A DNA stretch of 7,935 nucleotides from DASSBG01 sp035703755 (lineage in GTDB: Bacteria; Pseudomonadota; Gammaproteobacteria; Xanthomonadales; Rhodanobacteraceae), in assembly GCA_035703755.1 (NCBI GenBank), contig DASSXP010000203.1:1-7935 (forward strand). Reading direction: 5' to 3'. The stretch's first letter is position 1. Every line of letters starts with the position of its first letter. A program made the translations under genes and the position numbers. Below the pieces are notes generated by a model. The model was not told the origin of the DNA. It saw nothing but the letters and a program-made list of their open reading frames with translations, and ran no database searches. Positions 1-6,987 of this stretch are shown here, one piece after another.

Positions 1-644
1 AACATGGTCGCCGGCGCACTTCCGCCTTCCAGACGGGCCAGATCCTGTTGCACGCGTACCATGCCTTCCGGGTTGTAACCGGCGGCGATCATCCAGCCAA
101 CGGCCAGACGGTCCGCCTCCATTTCCTGATTGCGGTTGAACTTGAGCGCCACCAGGTTGCCGCCCACATTGCCGGCACCCGCGCCGAGTATCGCGCCCGC
201 CGCGCCATGGTCGTCGCCACCGAGCTTGGCACCAATGATCGCACCCAGGATCGTGCCAACGACGCGCGCCGCCTTTTTCTTTCGTTGCCCGGCCCGAAGA
301 TGGCCGGCCTTGTGGTGGCCCAGCTCATGCCCGAGTACCGCAGCCACTGCATCGCGATCATTCTCCAGCAGGGCCAGAACCCCCGCCTGCACGATGACGT
401 ACTTTTCGCCGTGGAGTTCGAACGACAAGGCATTGATGGCGGGATCGGTGGAAAAAAGCAGATGTGCCTGCACCCCGGAAGCGCGTTCAAGGTCAGCGTA
501 GATCTTTTCCAGGCCGGCCGCCTCGGCGCGCACATCGGCATCACTTGCCTGGGTGGCGATGCTGTCTACAAGGTAATACTGCGTGTCCGCATACGCGACA
601 CTGGCAAACAACAATGCAATCAGAACTGCTGTGACTCGGCACAT
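1..644 (-). CDS. Exported M48-family zinc metallopeptidase (partial, C-terminus outside window)
   Basis: The minus strand reads open without a stop from ATG at 644 to the window edge, giving 214 residues. The product begins with a likely signal peptide (hydrophobic residues 4-19, cleavage after A-Y-A at 17-19), so it should act in the periplasm or at the membrane. HELGH at residues 106-110 (nucleotides 329-315) is the HExxH zinc site: two His ligands and the catalytic Glu. QEMEAD at 173-178 is the typical distal segment that supplies the third, glutamate ligand. This pairing marks peptidase family M48 (HtpX, Oma1, BepA relatives). Between the two motifs lies a Gly/Ala-rich hydrophobic stretch, about 130-163, resembling a glycine zipper. 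An in-frame ATG at 686 would add 14 residues including K and R and is a possible alternative start; neither ATG has a strong ribosome site. Substrate unknown; a TPR tail as in BepA could lie beyond the edge. It is divergent from glcB. Confidence 0.88.
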   Translation of the reverse strand, partial: MCRVTAVLIALLFASVAYADTQYYLVDSIATQASDADVRAEAAGLEKIYADLERASGVQAHLLFSTDPAINALSFELHGEKYVIVQAGVLALLENDRDAVAAVLGHELGHHKAGHLRAGQRKKKAARVVGTILGAIIGAKLGGDDHGAAGAILGAGAGNVGGNLVALKFNRNQEMEADRLAVGWMIAAGYNPEGMVRVQQDLARLEGGSAPATM

Positions 645-812
645 GACAAGGCGTTTCCATACTATCAGGGGACGCCATTCTCCCATTCGACTTCGACATT
701 CGACAAGCCGCCGGCCACTGCCCGCACGACACGCTTCACCACGCCAGTGACAGTCCCCAAGCGGCGTCGGTTAGACTTGACCGCATCCCTTCAGCAAGCC
801 GAACCCCGCCAC
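645..812. promoter_or_regulatory. Divergent intergenic region between the protease gene and glcB
   Basis: These 168 bp separate two divergent start codons and should hold both promoters. On the plus strand a weak sigma70-like pair can be seen: GTGACA at 747-752 (five of six to TTGACA) and TAGACT at 772-777 (four of six to TATAAT), 19 bp apart, which is longer than ideal. This would place a start near 784, ahead of the glcB ATG at 813. Three TTCGAC hexamers stand at 686-691, 692-697 and 699-704. No strong Shine-Dalgarno sequence precedes glcB. Promoter assignments here are inference from inspection only. Confidence 0.35.
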
Positions 813-2984
813 ATGACCGACCGCATCACCCTGCACGGGCTCACCATTGCCACGGCGCTGGCCGATTTCATCGAGCACGAAGCGTTGCCCGGAAGCGGCA
901 TCTCGGCTGATGCGTTCTGGCGTGGTTTTGCTGCAATCGTGCAGGGCCTGTCACCGCGCAACGCGGCACTGCTGAGCGAGCGTGACCGTCTGCAGGCACG
1001 GCTGGATGACTGGCACCAGCAGCACCCCGGCCCGATTGCGGACATGGCCGTTTACAAGGCATTTCTGCGTGAAATCGGTTACCTGCGCGACGCGCCCGCA
1101 CCATTTTCCGTGACGACAGCGAATGTCGACGTGGAAATCGCCCGGCAGGCGGGGCCGCAGCTGGTGGTCCCCGTATCCAATGCACGCTATGCACTCAACG
1201 CCGCCAATGCGCGCTGGGGCAGCCTGTACGACGCGCTCTACGGCACCGACGCGATCAGTGACGCCGATGGCGCCGAACGCGGCAAGGGTTACAACCCACG
1301 GCGTGGCGCGCGGGTGATCGAATTCGCACGCCAATTCCTCGACCACAGCCTGCCACTACGCCACGGCTCGCACCGCGACGCCGCCGCCTACGGCATCCGC
1401 AATGGCGCTCTCATGGTCGACCTGCGCGACGGCAGCCACACCGCGCTGCAGGATGCGGCGCAGCTGGTCGGCTGGCGCGGCGATCCGGCACAGCCACAGG
1501 CGTTGGTGTTTCGTCATCACGGCCTGCACCTCGAGTTGCACTTCGACGCCGACGACCGCATCGGCCGCGCCGACCCGGCACACATCAAGGATGTCGTGCT
1601 GGAAGCAGCGCTCACCACCATCATCGATTTCGAGGATTCCATTGCCGCAGTCGACGCCGCGGACAAGGTCACCGCCTATCGCAACTGGCTCGGCCTCATG
1701 CAGGGCGACCTTACCGCTGCTGTCGACAAGGGCGGCAAGACCCTGACGCGCCGCCTCAATGCCGATCGCGCCTACACCGCGCTCGATGGCACCACCGCCA
1801 CGCTGCATGGCCGCGCCTTGCTGTTGGTGCGCAACGTCGGTCACCACATGACCACCCCGGCAATCATCGATGCCGATGGCAAGGACATTTTCGAAGGCCT
1901 GCTGGATGCCGCCTGCACGGCGCTGATCGCCAAACGCGATCTCGCCACGCGCCAAAACTCCCGCAGCGGCTCGATCTACATCGTCAAACCGAAAATGCAT
2001 GGCGCGGACGAAGTCGCCTTCACGGCCGAACTGTTCACCCGCGTCGAAGCCCTGCTCGGCCTGCCGCCGACCACGCTCAAGGTTGGCATCATGGACGAGG
2101 AGCGGCGCACCAGCCTTAACCTTGAGGCCTGCATCCAGGCCGCCCAAGACCGCGTGGTCTTTATCAACACCGGCTTTCTCGACCGCACCGGCGACGAGAT
2201 CCACAGCGCCATGCACGCCGGCCCGATGGTGCGCAAAGGCGAGATGAAATCGCAAGCGTGGATACGCGCCTACGAACCCAACAACGTGCAAGCCGGCCTG
2301 ACCTGCGGCCTGCGCGGCCATGCGCAGATCGGCAAGGGCATGTGGGCGATGCCGGACTTGATGGCCGCGATGCTGGAACAAAAAGGCGCGCAACTCGAAG
2401 CCGGCGCCAACACCGCCTGGGTGCCCTCGCCGACCGCAGCAACCTTGCATGCCTTGCACTATCACCGCATCGATGTGAGCGCGACGCAACAGGCGCTTGA
2501 AGGCCGCCAGCACGACTTCACCGACGGCATTCTGAGTTTGCCGATCACGACCAGGCCCAGCTGGACAGCCGAAGAACGCCAGCAGGAGCTCGACAACAAC
2601 GCGCAAGGCATCCTCGGCTACGTGGTGGCGTGGATCGACCGCGGCATCGGCTGCTCGAAGATCCCCGACATCCACGGCGTCGGCCTGATGGAAGACCGCG
2701 CCACCTTGCGCATTTCCAGCCAGCACATTGCCAACTGGCTGCTGCACGGTATCGTCAGCCGCGAGCAGGTCGAGGCGACATTCCAGCGCATGGCCGTCGT
2801 GGTCGATCAGCAAAACGCCGCCACGCCGGATTACCAGCCGATGGCCGGGCACTACGACAGCTCCTGTGCCTTCGCCGCCGCGCTCGATCTGGTTTTCAGC
2901 GGCATCGAACAGCCAAACGGCTACACCGAACCAGTCTTGCACCGCTGGCGCCGGCGCCAGAAATCGGGACAGACAAACCACTGA
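813..2984 (+). CDS. glcB: Malate synthase G
   Basis: The product condenses glyoxylate with acetyl-CoA and water to give malate and CoA, the second step of the glyoxylate shunt, in the cytoplasm. The reading frame is open far upstream, but ATG 813 gives exactly 723 residues, the length of E. coli GlcB, and begins with a family-like N-terminus (MTDRITLHGL); the upstream extension would run through the divergent protease gene. Expected active-site residues are present: R340 in LLLVRNVGH, the Mg2+ ligands E429 in GIMDEERRT and D457 in GFLDRTGDE, and the catalytic aspartate D628 in LMEDRATLRISSQ (equivalents of R338, E427, D455 and D631 in E. coli). GKGYNPRRGAR at 157-167 is also typical of the G isoform. 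No glycolate oxidase genes (glcDEF) or isocitrate lyase gene lie beside it, so it appears to be transcribed alone. The ribosome site is weak. Confidence 0.97.
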   Translation: MTDRITLHGLTIATALADFIEHEALPGSGISADAFWRGFAAIVQGLSPRNAALLSERDRLQARLDDWHQQHPGPIADMAVYKAFLREIGYLRDAPAPFSVTTANVDVEIARQAGPQLVVPVSNARYALNAANARWGSLYDALYGTDAISDADGAERGKGYNPRRGARVIEFARQFLDHSLPLRHGSHRDAAAYGIRNGALMVDLRDGSHTALQDAAQLVGWRGDPAQPQALVFRHHGLHLELHFDADDRIGRADPAHIKDVVLEAALTTIIDFEDSIAAVDAADKVTAYRNWLGLMQGDLTAAVDKGGKTLTRRLNADRAYTALDGTTATLHGRALLLVRNVGHHMTTPAIIDADGKDIFEGLLDAACTALIAKRDLATRQNSRSGSIYIVKPKMHGADEVAFTAELFTRVEALLGLPPTTLKVGIMDEERRTSLNLEACIQAAQDRVVFINTGFLDRTGDEIHSAMHAGPMVRKGEMKSQAWIRAYEPNNVQAGLTCGLRGHAQIGKGMWAMPDLMAAMLEQKGAQLEAGANTAWVPSPTAATLHALHYHRIDVSATQQALEGRQHDFTDGILSLPITTRPSWTAEERQQELDNNAQGILGYVVAWIDRGIGCSKIPDIHGVGLMEDRATLRISSQHIANWLLHGIVSREQVEATFQRMAVVVDQQNAATPDYQPMAGHYDSSCAFAAALDLVFSGIEQPNGYTEPVLHRWRRRQKSGQTNH

Positions 2985-2986
2985 TT

Positions 2987-3002
2987 CCGCGCCCCGGCGC
3001 GG
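2987..3002 (+). terminator. GC-rich hairpin just after the glcB stop codon
   Basis: A perfect inverted repeat, CCGCGCC then CC then GGCGCGG, begins two bases after the glcB stop. Only 6 bp of stem can form if a four-base loop is required. It has the position of a transcription terminator or mRNA 3' stabiliser, but no run of T follows, so intrinsic termination is doubtful. Confidence 0.3.
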
Positions 3003-3068
3003 CTACCCAGGGACGGCCAGCACGCAGCGCTCAAGCACCCACGCGCGACCGGCAGCACGTGTACATGC

Positions 3069-3103
3069 GCCCGCGGCGTGAGCGGGCAATGGCGCTTTCT
3101 TCT
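3069..3103 (+). terminator. Possible second terminator downstream of glcB
   Basis: GCCCGC at 3069-3074 pairs with GCGGGC at 3082-3087 around a seven-base loop. A T-rich stretch (TTTCTTCT) begins about eight bases later, near 3096. The gap between stem and T-stretch and the interrupted T-run make this a weak intrinsic terminator candidate. It would separate glcB from the cytochrome operon. Confidence 0.25.
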
Positions 3104-3233
3104 CCCCACAAACCAATGCGCCAGCGCCCAGAGGCTTCCATCTGGCGATCATTCGGCGCAGAATCGCCCCAAGACGCCTGCATTCGCCTGCTCGCGGCCC
3201 GCGAATGGCAGGTTCGCTGTTTCACGCAAAGCC

Positions 3234-3238
3234 GGGGA
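3234..3238 (+). promoter_or_regulatory. Ribosome binding site of the decaheme cytochrome gene
   Basis: GGGGA, within GGGGAAAG, stands five bases before ATG 3244. It decides the start in favour of 3244 over the in-frame ATG at 3205, which has no such site and would put 13 extra residues ahead of the signal peptide. Confidence 0.6.
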
Positions 3239-3243
3239 AAGCC

Positions 3244-4368
3244 ATGCGTGCGAACTGGATCCTGAAAGGTTTGTGCCCAAACCTGTTGCTCGCCGTTGCC
3301 TGCCTGACATGGCAGACACCGGTGGCGATTGCGCAACACGCAACCATCAGCACCGACACCGATGCGGGCAAGCTCACCCGCGACGACATCACGCGGATGC
3401 TGCCGCCAACCGACATGGGCGCCAGCCGCGGTCTGCCGGCCGGCCATCCTCGCCTCACCGACAGCAGCGGCAGCCTGGATGCAACGCCGTTCGCGGCCGG
3501 CGTGATCCCCGTCAATCCGCTGGCGCCGGACGCGATTCCACTCGGCGCCAAGACCTGCATCGCCTGTCATGCGCTGGAGAATGTCCATGCGTCGCATTCC
3601 CTGCACGCGCAGGCCTTTCGCGCCGGCGCCGCGGGCGTGGGCCCGGATGCCACCTGTGAGGCATGCCACGGCGCCGGCTCCCTGCATGCCAAGCACCCGG
3701 GCACACCCGGCTTGATCATTGCCTACACCAACGACGCCAAAACGCCGATAGAAACCCAGACCGCCACCTGCCTCGGCTGCCATGCCGGCGGCGCGCGCCA
3801 GCACTGGATCGGTTCCATCCACGCTTCACGCGGGCTGTCCTGCACCGACTGCCACAACCCGATGGCACGGCTGTCCCCGGAAGGCGTACTGGCAAAATCG
3901 TCCATCAACGAAGTCTGCGCCACCTGCCATCAGGACATTCGCGCCAAGTTCAACCGCCGCTCGCATATGCCGCTGCCGGAAGGCCAGATGGCCTGCACCG
4001 ACTGCCACAACCCGCATGGCACCCTGACCCGGCCGCTGCTCAAGACCGACACCGTCAACGAGACTTGCTACACCTGTCACGCCGAGAAACGCGGCCCGTT
4101 CCTGTTCGAACACGCGCCGGTACGCGGCAGTTGCCTCAACTGCCATGACCCGCACGGCTCCAACCAGCAAACTCTGCTGGTGCTGCCGCTGCCGATGCTG
4201 TGCCAGCAATGCCACACCATGACCCGGCACCCCAACGACCTGCAAACGGCGGCCGGCCTCGCCAACGGTGGCTCACCCGACGAGCGCCTGATCGGTCGCG
4301 CCTGCCTCACCTGTCACACCAACATCCACGGCTCGAACAACCCTTCGGGCTCACGCTTCCACAAGTGA
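3244..4368 (+). CDS. Decaheme periplasmic c-type cytochrome, DmsE/MtrA/PioA family
   Basis: The 374-residue product has a signal peptide (R2 and K8, hydrophobic 9-22, likely cleavage after AIA at 28-30), so it is exported. Ten CXXCH heme sites occur at residues 105, 138, 176, 200, 225, 251, 275, 297, 320 and 354. They divide five and five, in line with the two-pentaheme build of MtrA. Many other histidines (for example in NPHG, DPHG and NIHG, and H241 and H290) can serve as distal ligands, implying mostly bis-His hemes. In this family the protein plugs into an MtrB/PioB barrel and passes electrons across the outer membrane; the next gene is such a barrel, 16 bp downstream. Compared with Shewanella MtrA (about 333 residues), a heme-free segment of about 74 residues precedes the first heme. 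It is far shorter than the PioA N-terminal extension. DmsE, MtrA and MtoA cannot be told apart by motifs alone, so I give no symbol. Confidence 0.93.
   Translation: MRANWILKGLCPNLLLAVACLTWQTPVAIAQHATISTDTDAGKLTRDDITRMLPPTDMGASRGLPAGHPRLTDSSGSLDATPFAAGVIPVNPLAPDAIPLGAKTCIACHALENVHASHSLHAQAFRAGAAGVGPDATCEACHGAGSLHAKHPGTPGLIIAYTNDAKTPIETQTATCLGCHAGGARQHWIGSIHASRGLSCTDCHNPMARLSPEGVLAKSSINEVCATCHQDIRAKFNRRSHMPLPEGQMACTDCHNPHGTLTRPLLKTDTVNETCYTCHAEKRGPFLFEHAPVRGSCLNCHDPHGSNQQTLLVLPLPMLCQQCHTMTRHPNDLQTAAGLANGGSPDERLIGRACLTCHTNIHGSNNPSGSRFHK
3839..4014 (+). repeat. 23-bp direct repeat at heme sites 4 and 6 of the decaheme cytochrome gene
   Basis: The bases at 3839-3861 recur exactly at 3992-4014, 153 bp apart. 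Each copy encodes the heme motif CTDCHNP plus flanking bases. Exact DNA identity over 23 bp, beyond what the shared motif requires, suggests duplication or gene conversion between the two halves of the cytochrome. Confidence 0.7.
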
Positions 4369-4373
4369 CGGAC

Positions 4374-4378
4374 GGGAG
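4374..4378 (+). promoter_or_regulatory. Ribosome binding site of the MtrB-like porin gene
   Basis: GGGAG lies six bases before ATG 4385, in the 16-bp gap after the cytochrome stop codon. A second in-frame ATG at 4394 (M4) is less well placed. Tight spacing supports co-transcription with the decaheme cytochrome. Confidence 0.6.
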
Positions 4379-4384
4379 AACGCC

Positions 4385-6976
4385 ATGCAAAGGATGAAAC
4401 CCACCGTCCTGGCGCTGGCACTACTCGGCACCAGCATCCTTGCGCCCAGCGCCAACGCCGCCGACGGCAGCGCCAGCATGCGCGTAGGCGACATGCAATA
4501 CGGCAACGGCCTCGACCCGAGCGGCTGGGCGCCGCTGTTGTGGCCAGCCGACCGCAACGGATTCTCGTGGTTGCACGCGGGCATGCTGCGCACACCGAGT
4601 GGCATGCTCTACCCCTATCCGCCGGCCCGCGACGACGCAGCGGACGCCGATTCCGGCGCGTGGCACCACTGGGGCGTGTTGCAACTTGGCTACCTCGGTG
4701 TCAGCGGTGACAAGCACGCGGAGTTCTTCCGCCAATACACCGATTGGCGCTCGGGGCTGGTGCTGGGCCTGCTCGCCCTCAACGTTGAACAAGCTTCCAG
4801 CGGCAAGTACCTGGAACTGCGCGCCAGTCACTTGAGCCCCGACGACCAGTATCTGCGCGTGCGCGCCGGACGCGCCGGGCATTACAAAGTCGAGGCGTTC
4901 TACCGCGACATGCCGCACACCGTCGCCACCAATGCCTACCCATTGTGGCAAGGCGTCGGCAGCACCGCGCTCACCTTGCCCACGGACCTGACACCGGGCG
5001 GCAGCAGCGCGGCAGACGTCGCCGCCACCGCGGCCGCCGCACCGCGCCGCGACATCAAGCTGGTTCGCACCCGCAGCGGCATCGGCATCGAAGCCGGTCT
5101 GTCTCGCCACTGGATCGGCTACGCCAACGTCACCAACGAAGATCGCAAAGGCACGCGCCTGTGGGGCGGGCCGATGTTCTTCAACTATCCATTCCCCGCC
5201 AACGGCGGCGCTCTGGAAACCGTGCGACCAATCGATTTTCGCACCACCGACATCAACCTCGGCCTGCGCAACGTCGGCAAGACCTGGCGCTTCAACGCGG
5301 TCTATACCGGCTCCTTTTTCCGCAACCACAAGAACCACCTCGACTTCCAGAGCCCGTTCGCGCTGTGGAACGTGGTCGGCACGCCGCCGGTCGGCAACAT
5401 CTATCAAGGCCAGTTCTCACTGGAGCCGAACAACGACTATCACAATCTGCGGCTGGAACTGTCCCGCAGCCTGCAACACAACGGCGAGCTGTCGCTGGCC
5501 GCGGCCTGGGGCACCATGCGCCAGAACGACGCCCTGCTGGCACCAGTGACCTGTACCGGCCAGGGCGGCATCTTCATCGCGCCACCTGCGGACTTCACCT
5601 TCAACTGCGCCGACTGGAACGCCCCGGCCGCACTCTCCCGCCGCAGCGCCGAAGCACGCATCGACACCGGCTTGCTCAACGCCAAGCTGAGCTTCCGCCC
5701 ATCCAGCCGCTTCGGTTGGCACGCCAATCTGCGCTGGTATCGGGAGGACAACCGCACCAACTATCTGGCTTTCAATCCCTTGACCGGGCAATACGGCTAC
5801 ATTTCCGAAAACGGCGCCCAGGGCAGCGTGGTGCCCGGGGAAACCGGCATCTTCGACCCCACCAATCCGCTGTACCGTTCCTACGTCGCGCAAGTCAAAA
5901 ACGTCCCCTTCGCCTACGACGACACCCTGTTCGAACTCGGCGCGGACTGGCGTGTCAGCGACAACAATTCCCTCAATCTGACCTACAGCTTCGACCACAA
6001 CCAACCCAAGCACCGCGAACGCAAGCGGGTTGACGAGCAGCGCCTGAAACTGGCCTGGGTGAATCGCGCCATCGGCAAGGCCACCCTGCGCACCAGCATC
6101 GAGCGCGCGCACCGCAGCGGCGACACCTACAACTACGATCCCTACGAGGAGTTCATGTCGATCGCCCTGCCCGGCTTCGTGCCGGCCGCCAACGGCATCG
6201 CCGCCTTCACCACCGATGCGATGCGCAAGTACGACTTGAGCGACCGCGATGAAACCAAGTATCGCGCCATCCTGATCTATCCCGTCGGCGACAGCGCCAC
6301 CGTATCGGCCACCGCGCACGGAATCCACGACGACTACCGCACCGACATCGGCCGCCAGAACACCCGCAATGACGGCCTCACCGTGCAGTGGGATTGGCAG
6401 CCGGCACCGGAAACCAACCTCGGCGCCTGGCTCGGGCTGGAGAAATCCCGCCTTGGCATCGCCAACGTCGGTGACGTGGAAGCACTGGTGGGCAACGATC
6501 CGGCGCAGCAGGACCCGTCACTCGGCGGGCCGCTGTACCCACTGGCCAACCAGTGGTGGGAGCACCTCGCCGACCGCGACCGCAATCTCGGCTTCACCTG
6601 GAACCACGATTTTGGTGGCGGCGTCCGCGCCAACATCGGCTACACATGGACTTTCACCACCAGTCAGGTGGGCTACCGCTACGCGAGCACGACCGCCATC
6701 GCCGGCACCCAGCGGCAATTCGCGGCACAGGTTGGCAACGGCTTCCCGGACAACCACTACCGCGTCAATACACTCGACTTCGGCCTGGATATTCCGCTCA
6801 GTCCACGCATCGGCATGCATTGGTTCGGTCGCTTGCAGGCGGGCGACTTCTTCGATTGGCATTACCTCGGGCTCGATGACACGCCGGTGATCGACCATCG
6901 TATCTACACCGACCGCGGCCCGAATGGCAGTTGGAATGCCAGCGTCGTGGGTGTGCTGTTCAACGTGAAGCTTTGA
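4385..6976 (+). CDS. MtrB/PioB-type decaheme-associated outer-membrane porin
   Basis: The 863-residue product starts with a signal peptide (K5, hydrophobic 7-19, likely cleavage after ANA at 23-25). The rest has the features of a large outer-membrane beta-barrel: alternating polar and hydrophobic short strands, many aromatic residues, and Asn/Asp/Gly-rich turns, with no long hydrophobic helix. In the MtrB/PioB/MtoB family the barrel sheathes the decaheme cytochrome, and the gene order cytochrome-then-porin supports this. Shewanella MtrB is about 700 residues and PioB about 800, so this is a long member. An Ala/Gly-rich segment at about 200-225 looks like a flexible loop. Only two cysteines are present in the mature protein, C390 and C408, which could form a disulfide within one loop; the N-terminal CXXC of Shewanella MtrB is missing. 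The chain ends FNVKL, so the last residue is Leu, not the usual terminal aromatic. The family call is firm; substrate and direction of electron flow are not. Confidence 0.9.
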   Translation: MQRMKPTVLALALLGTSILAPSANAADGSASMRVGDMQYGNGLDPSGWAPLLWPADRNGFSWLHAGMLRTPSGMLYPYPPARDDAADADSGAWHHWGVLQLGYLGVSGDKHAEFFRQYTDWRSGLVLGLLALNVEQASSGKYLELRASHLSPDDQYLRVRAGRAGHYKVEAFYRDMPHTVATNAYPLWQGVGSTALTLPTDLTPGGSSAADVAATAAAAPRRDIKLVRTRSGIGIEAGLSRHWIGYANVTNEDRKGTRLWGGPMFFNYPFPANGGALETVRPIDFRTTDINLGLRNVGKTWRFNAVYTGSFFRNHKNHLDFQSPFALWNVVGTPPVGNIYQGQFSLEPNNDYHNLRLELSRSLQHNGELSLAAAWGTMRQNDALLAPVTCTGQGGIFIAPPADFTFNCADWNAPAALSRRSAEARIDTGLLNAKLSFRPSSRFGWHANLRWYREDNRTNYLAFNPLTGQYGYISENGAQGSVVPGETGIFDPTNPLYRSYVAQVKNVPFAYDDTLFELGADWRVSDNNSLNLTYSFDHNQPKHRERKRVDEQRLKLAWVNRAIGKATLRTSIERAHRSGDTYNYDPYEEFMSIALPGFVPAANGIAAFTTDAMRKYDLSDRDETKYRAILIYPVGDSATVSATAHGIHDDYRTDIGRQNTRNDGLTVQWDWQPAPETNLGAWLGLEKSRLGIANVGDVEALVGNDPAQQDPSLGGPLYPLANQWWEHLADRDRNLGFTWNHDFGGGVRANIGYTWTFTTSQVGYRYASTTAIAGTQRQFAAQVGNGFPDNHYRVNTLDFGLDIPLSPRIGMHWFGRLQAGDFFDWHYLGLDDTPVIDHRIYTDRGPNGSWNASVVGVLFNVKL

Positions 6977-6981
6977 AGGAG
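6976..6981 (+). promoter_or_regulatory. Strong ribosome binding site of the diheme cytochrome gene
   Basis: AAGGAG overlaps the last base of the porin stop codon (TGA 6974-6976) and stands six bases before ATG 6988. It fixes this start over the longer in-frame reading from 6931 and suggests translational coupling with the porin. Confidence 0.75.
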
Positions 6982-6987
6982 TGCGAC

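Larger units (their letters stand above)
2985..3243. other. Intergenic region upstream of the cytochrome-porin operon
   Basis: This 259-bp stretch has no convincing gene. Short open frames cross it, but they continue out of the neighbouring genes in other frames and have no independent support. It contains the two hairpins after glcB and must hold the promoter for the three-gene operon, unless that operon is read through from glcB. No strong -35/-10 pair is visible by eye. TGGCA at 3206-3210 resembles half of a sigma54 site, but the -12 half does not match. Confidence 0.5.

Noticed and set aside
48..812. In-frame extension of the malate synthase frame upstream to position 48
   Set aside because: It runs antisense through the M48 protease gene, whose motifs are clear, and the 723-residue form from 813 matches the family length exactly.
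1356..2981. 541-codon open frame antisense to glcB
   Set aside because: A GC-rich shadow frame: low-complexity, no recognisable motifs, fully covered by a well-supported gene.
3206..3222. Possible sigma54 (-24/-12) promoter ahead of the decaheme cytochrome
   Set aside because: TGGCA fits the -24 half, but the -12 half reads CTGT, not TTGC, so the invariant GC is missing.
2630..3265. Open frame of 211 codons spanning the end of glcB and the intergenic gap
   Set aside because: It is Arg/Pro-rich, overlaps glcB for more than half its length, and has no motif or ribosome site.
3274..3303. Possible lipobox ending at C20 of the decaheme cytochrome (AVAC)
   Set aside because: The -3 residue is Ala, not the usual Leu/Val/Ile, a normal signal cleavage site follows at residue 30, and family members are soluble periplasmic proteins.
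4421..6328. Two long antisense open frames (4421-5407 and 5417-6328) across the porin gene
   Set aside because: Their translations show no family features and the plus-strand barrel gene explains the region.
6931..6987. Upstream in-frame start for the diheme cytochrome at 6931
   Set aside because: It lies inside the porin gene and would place extra residues before a normal signal peptide; AAGGAG at 6976-6981 supports 6988.
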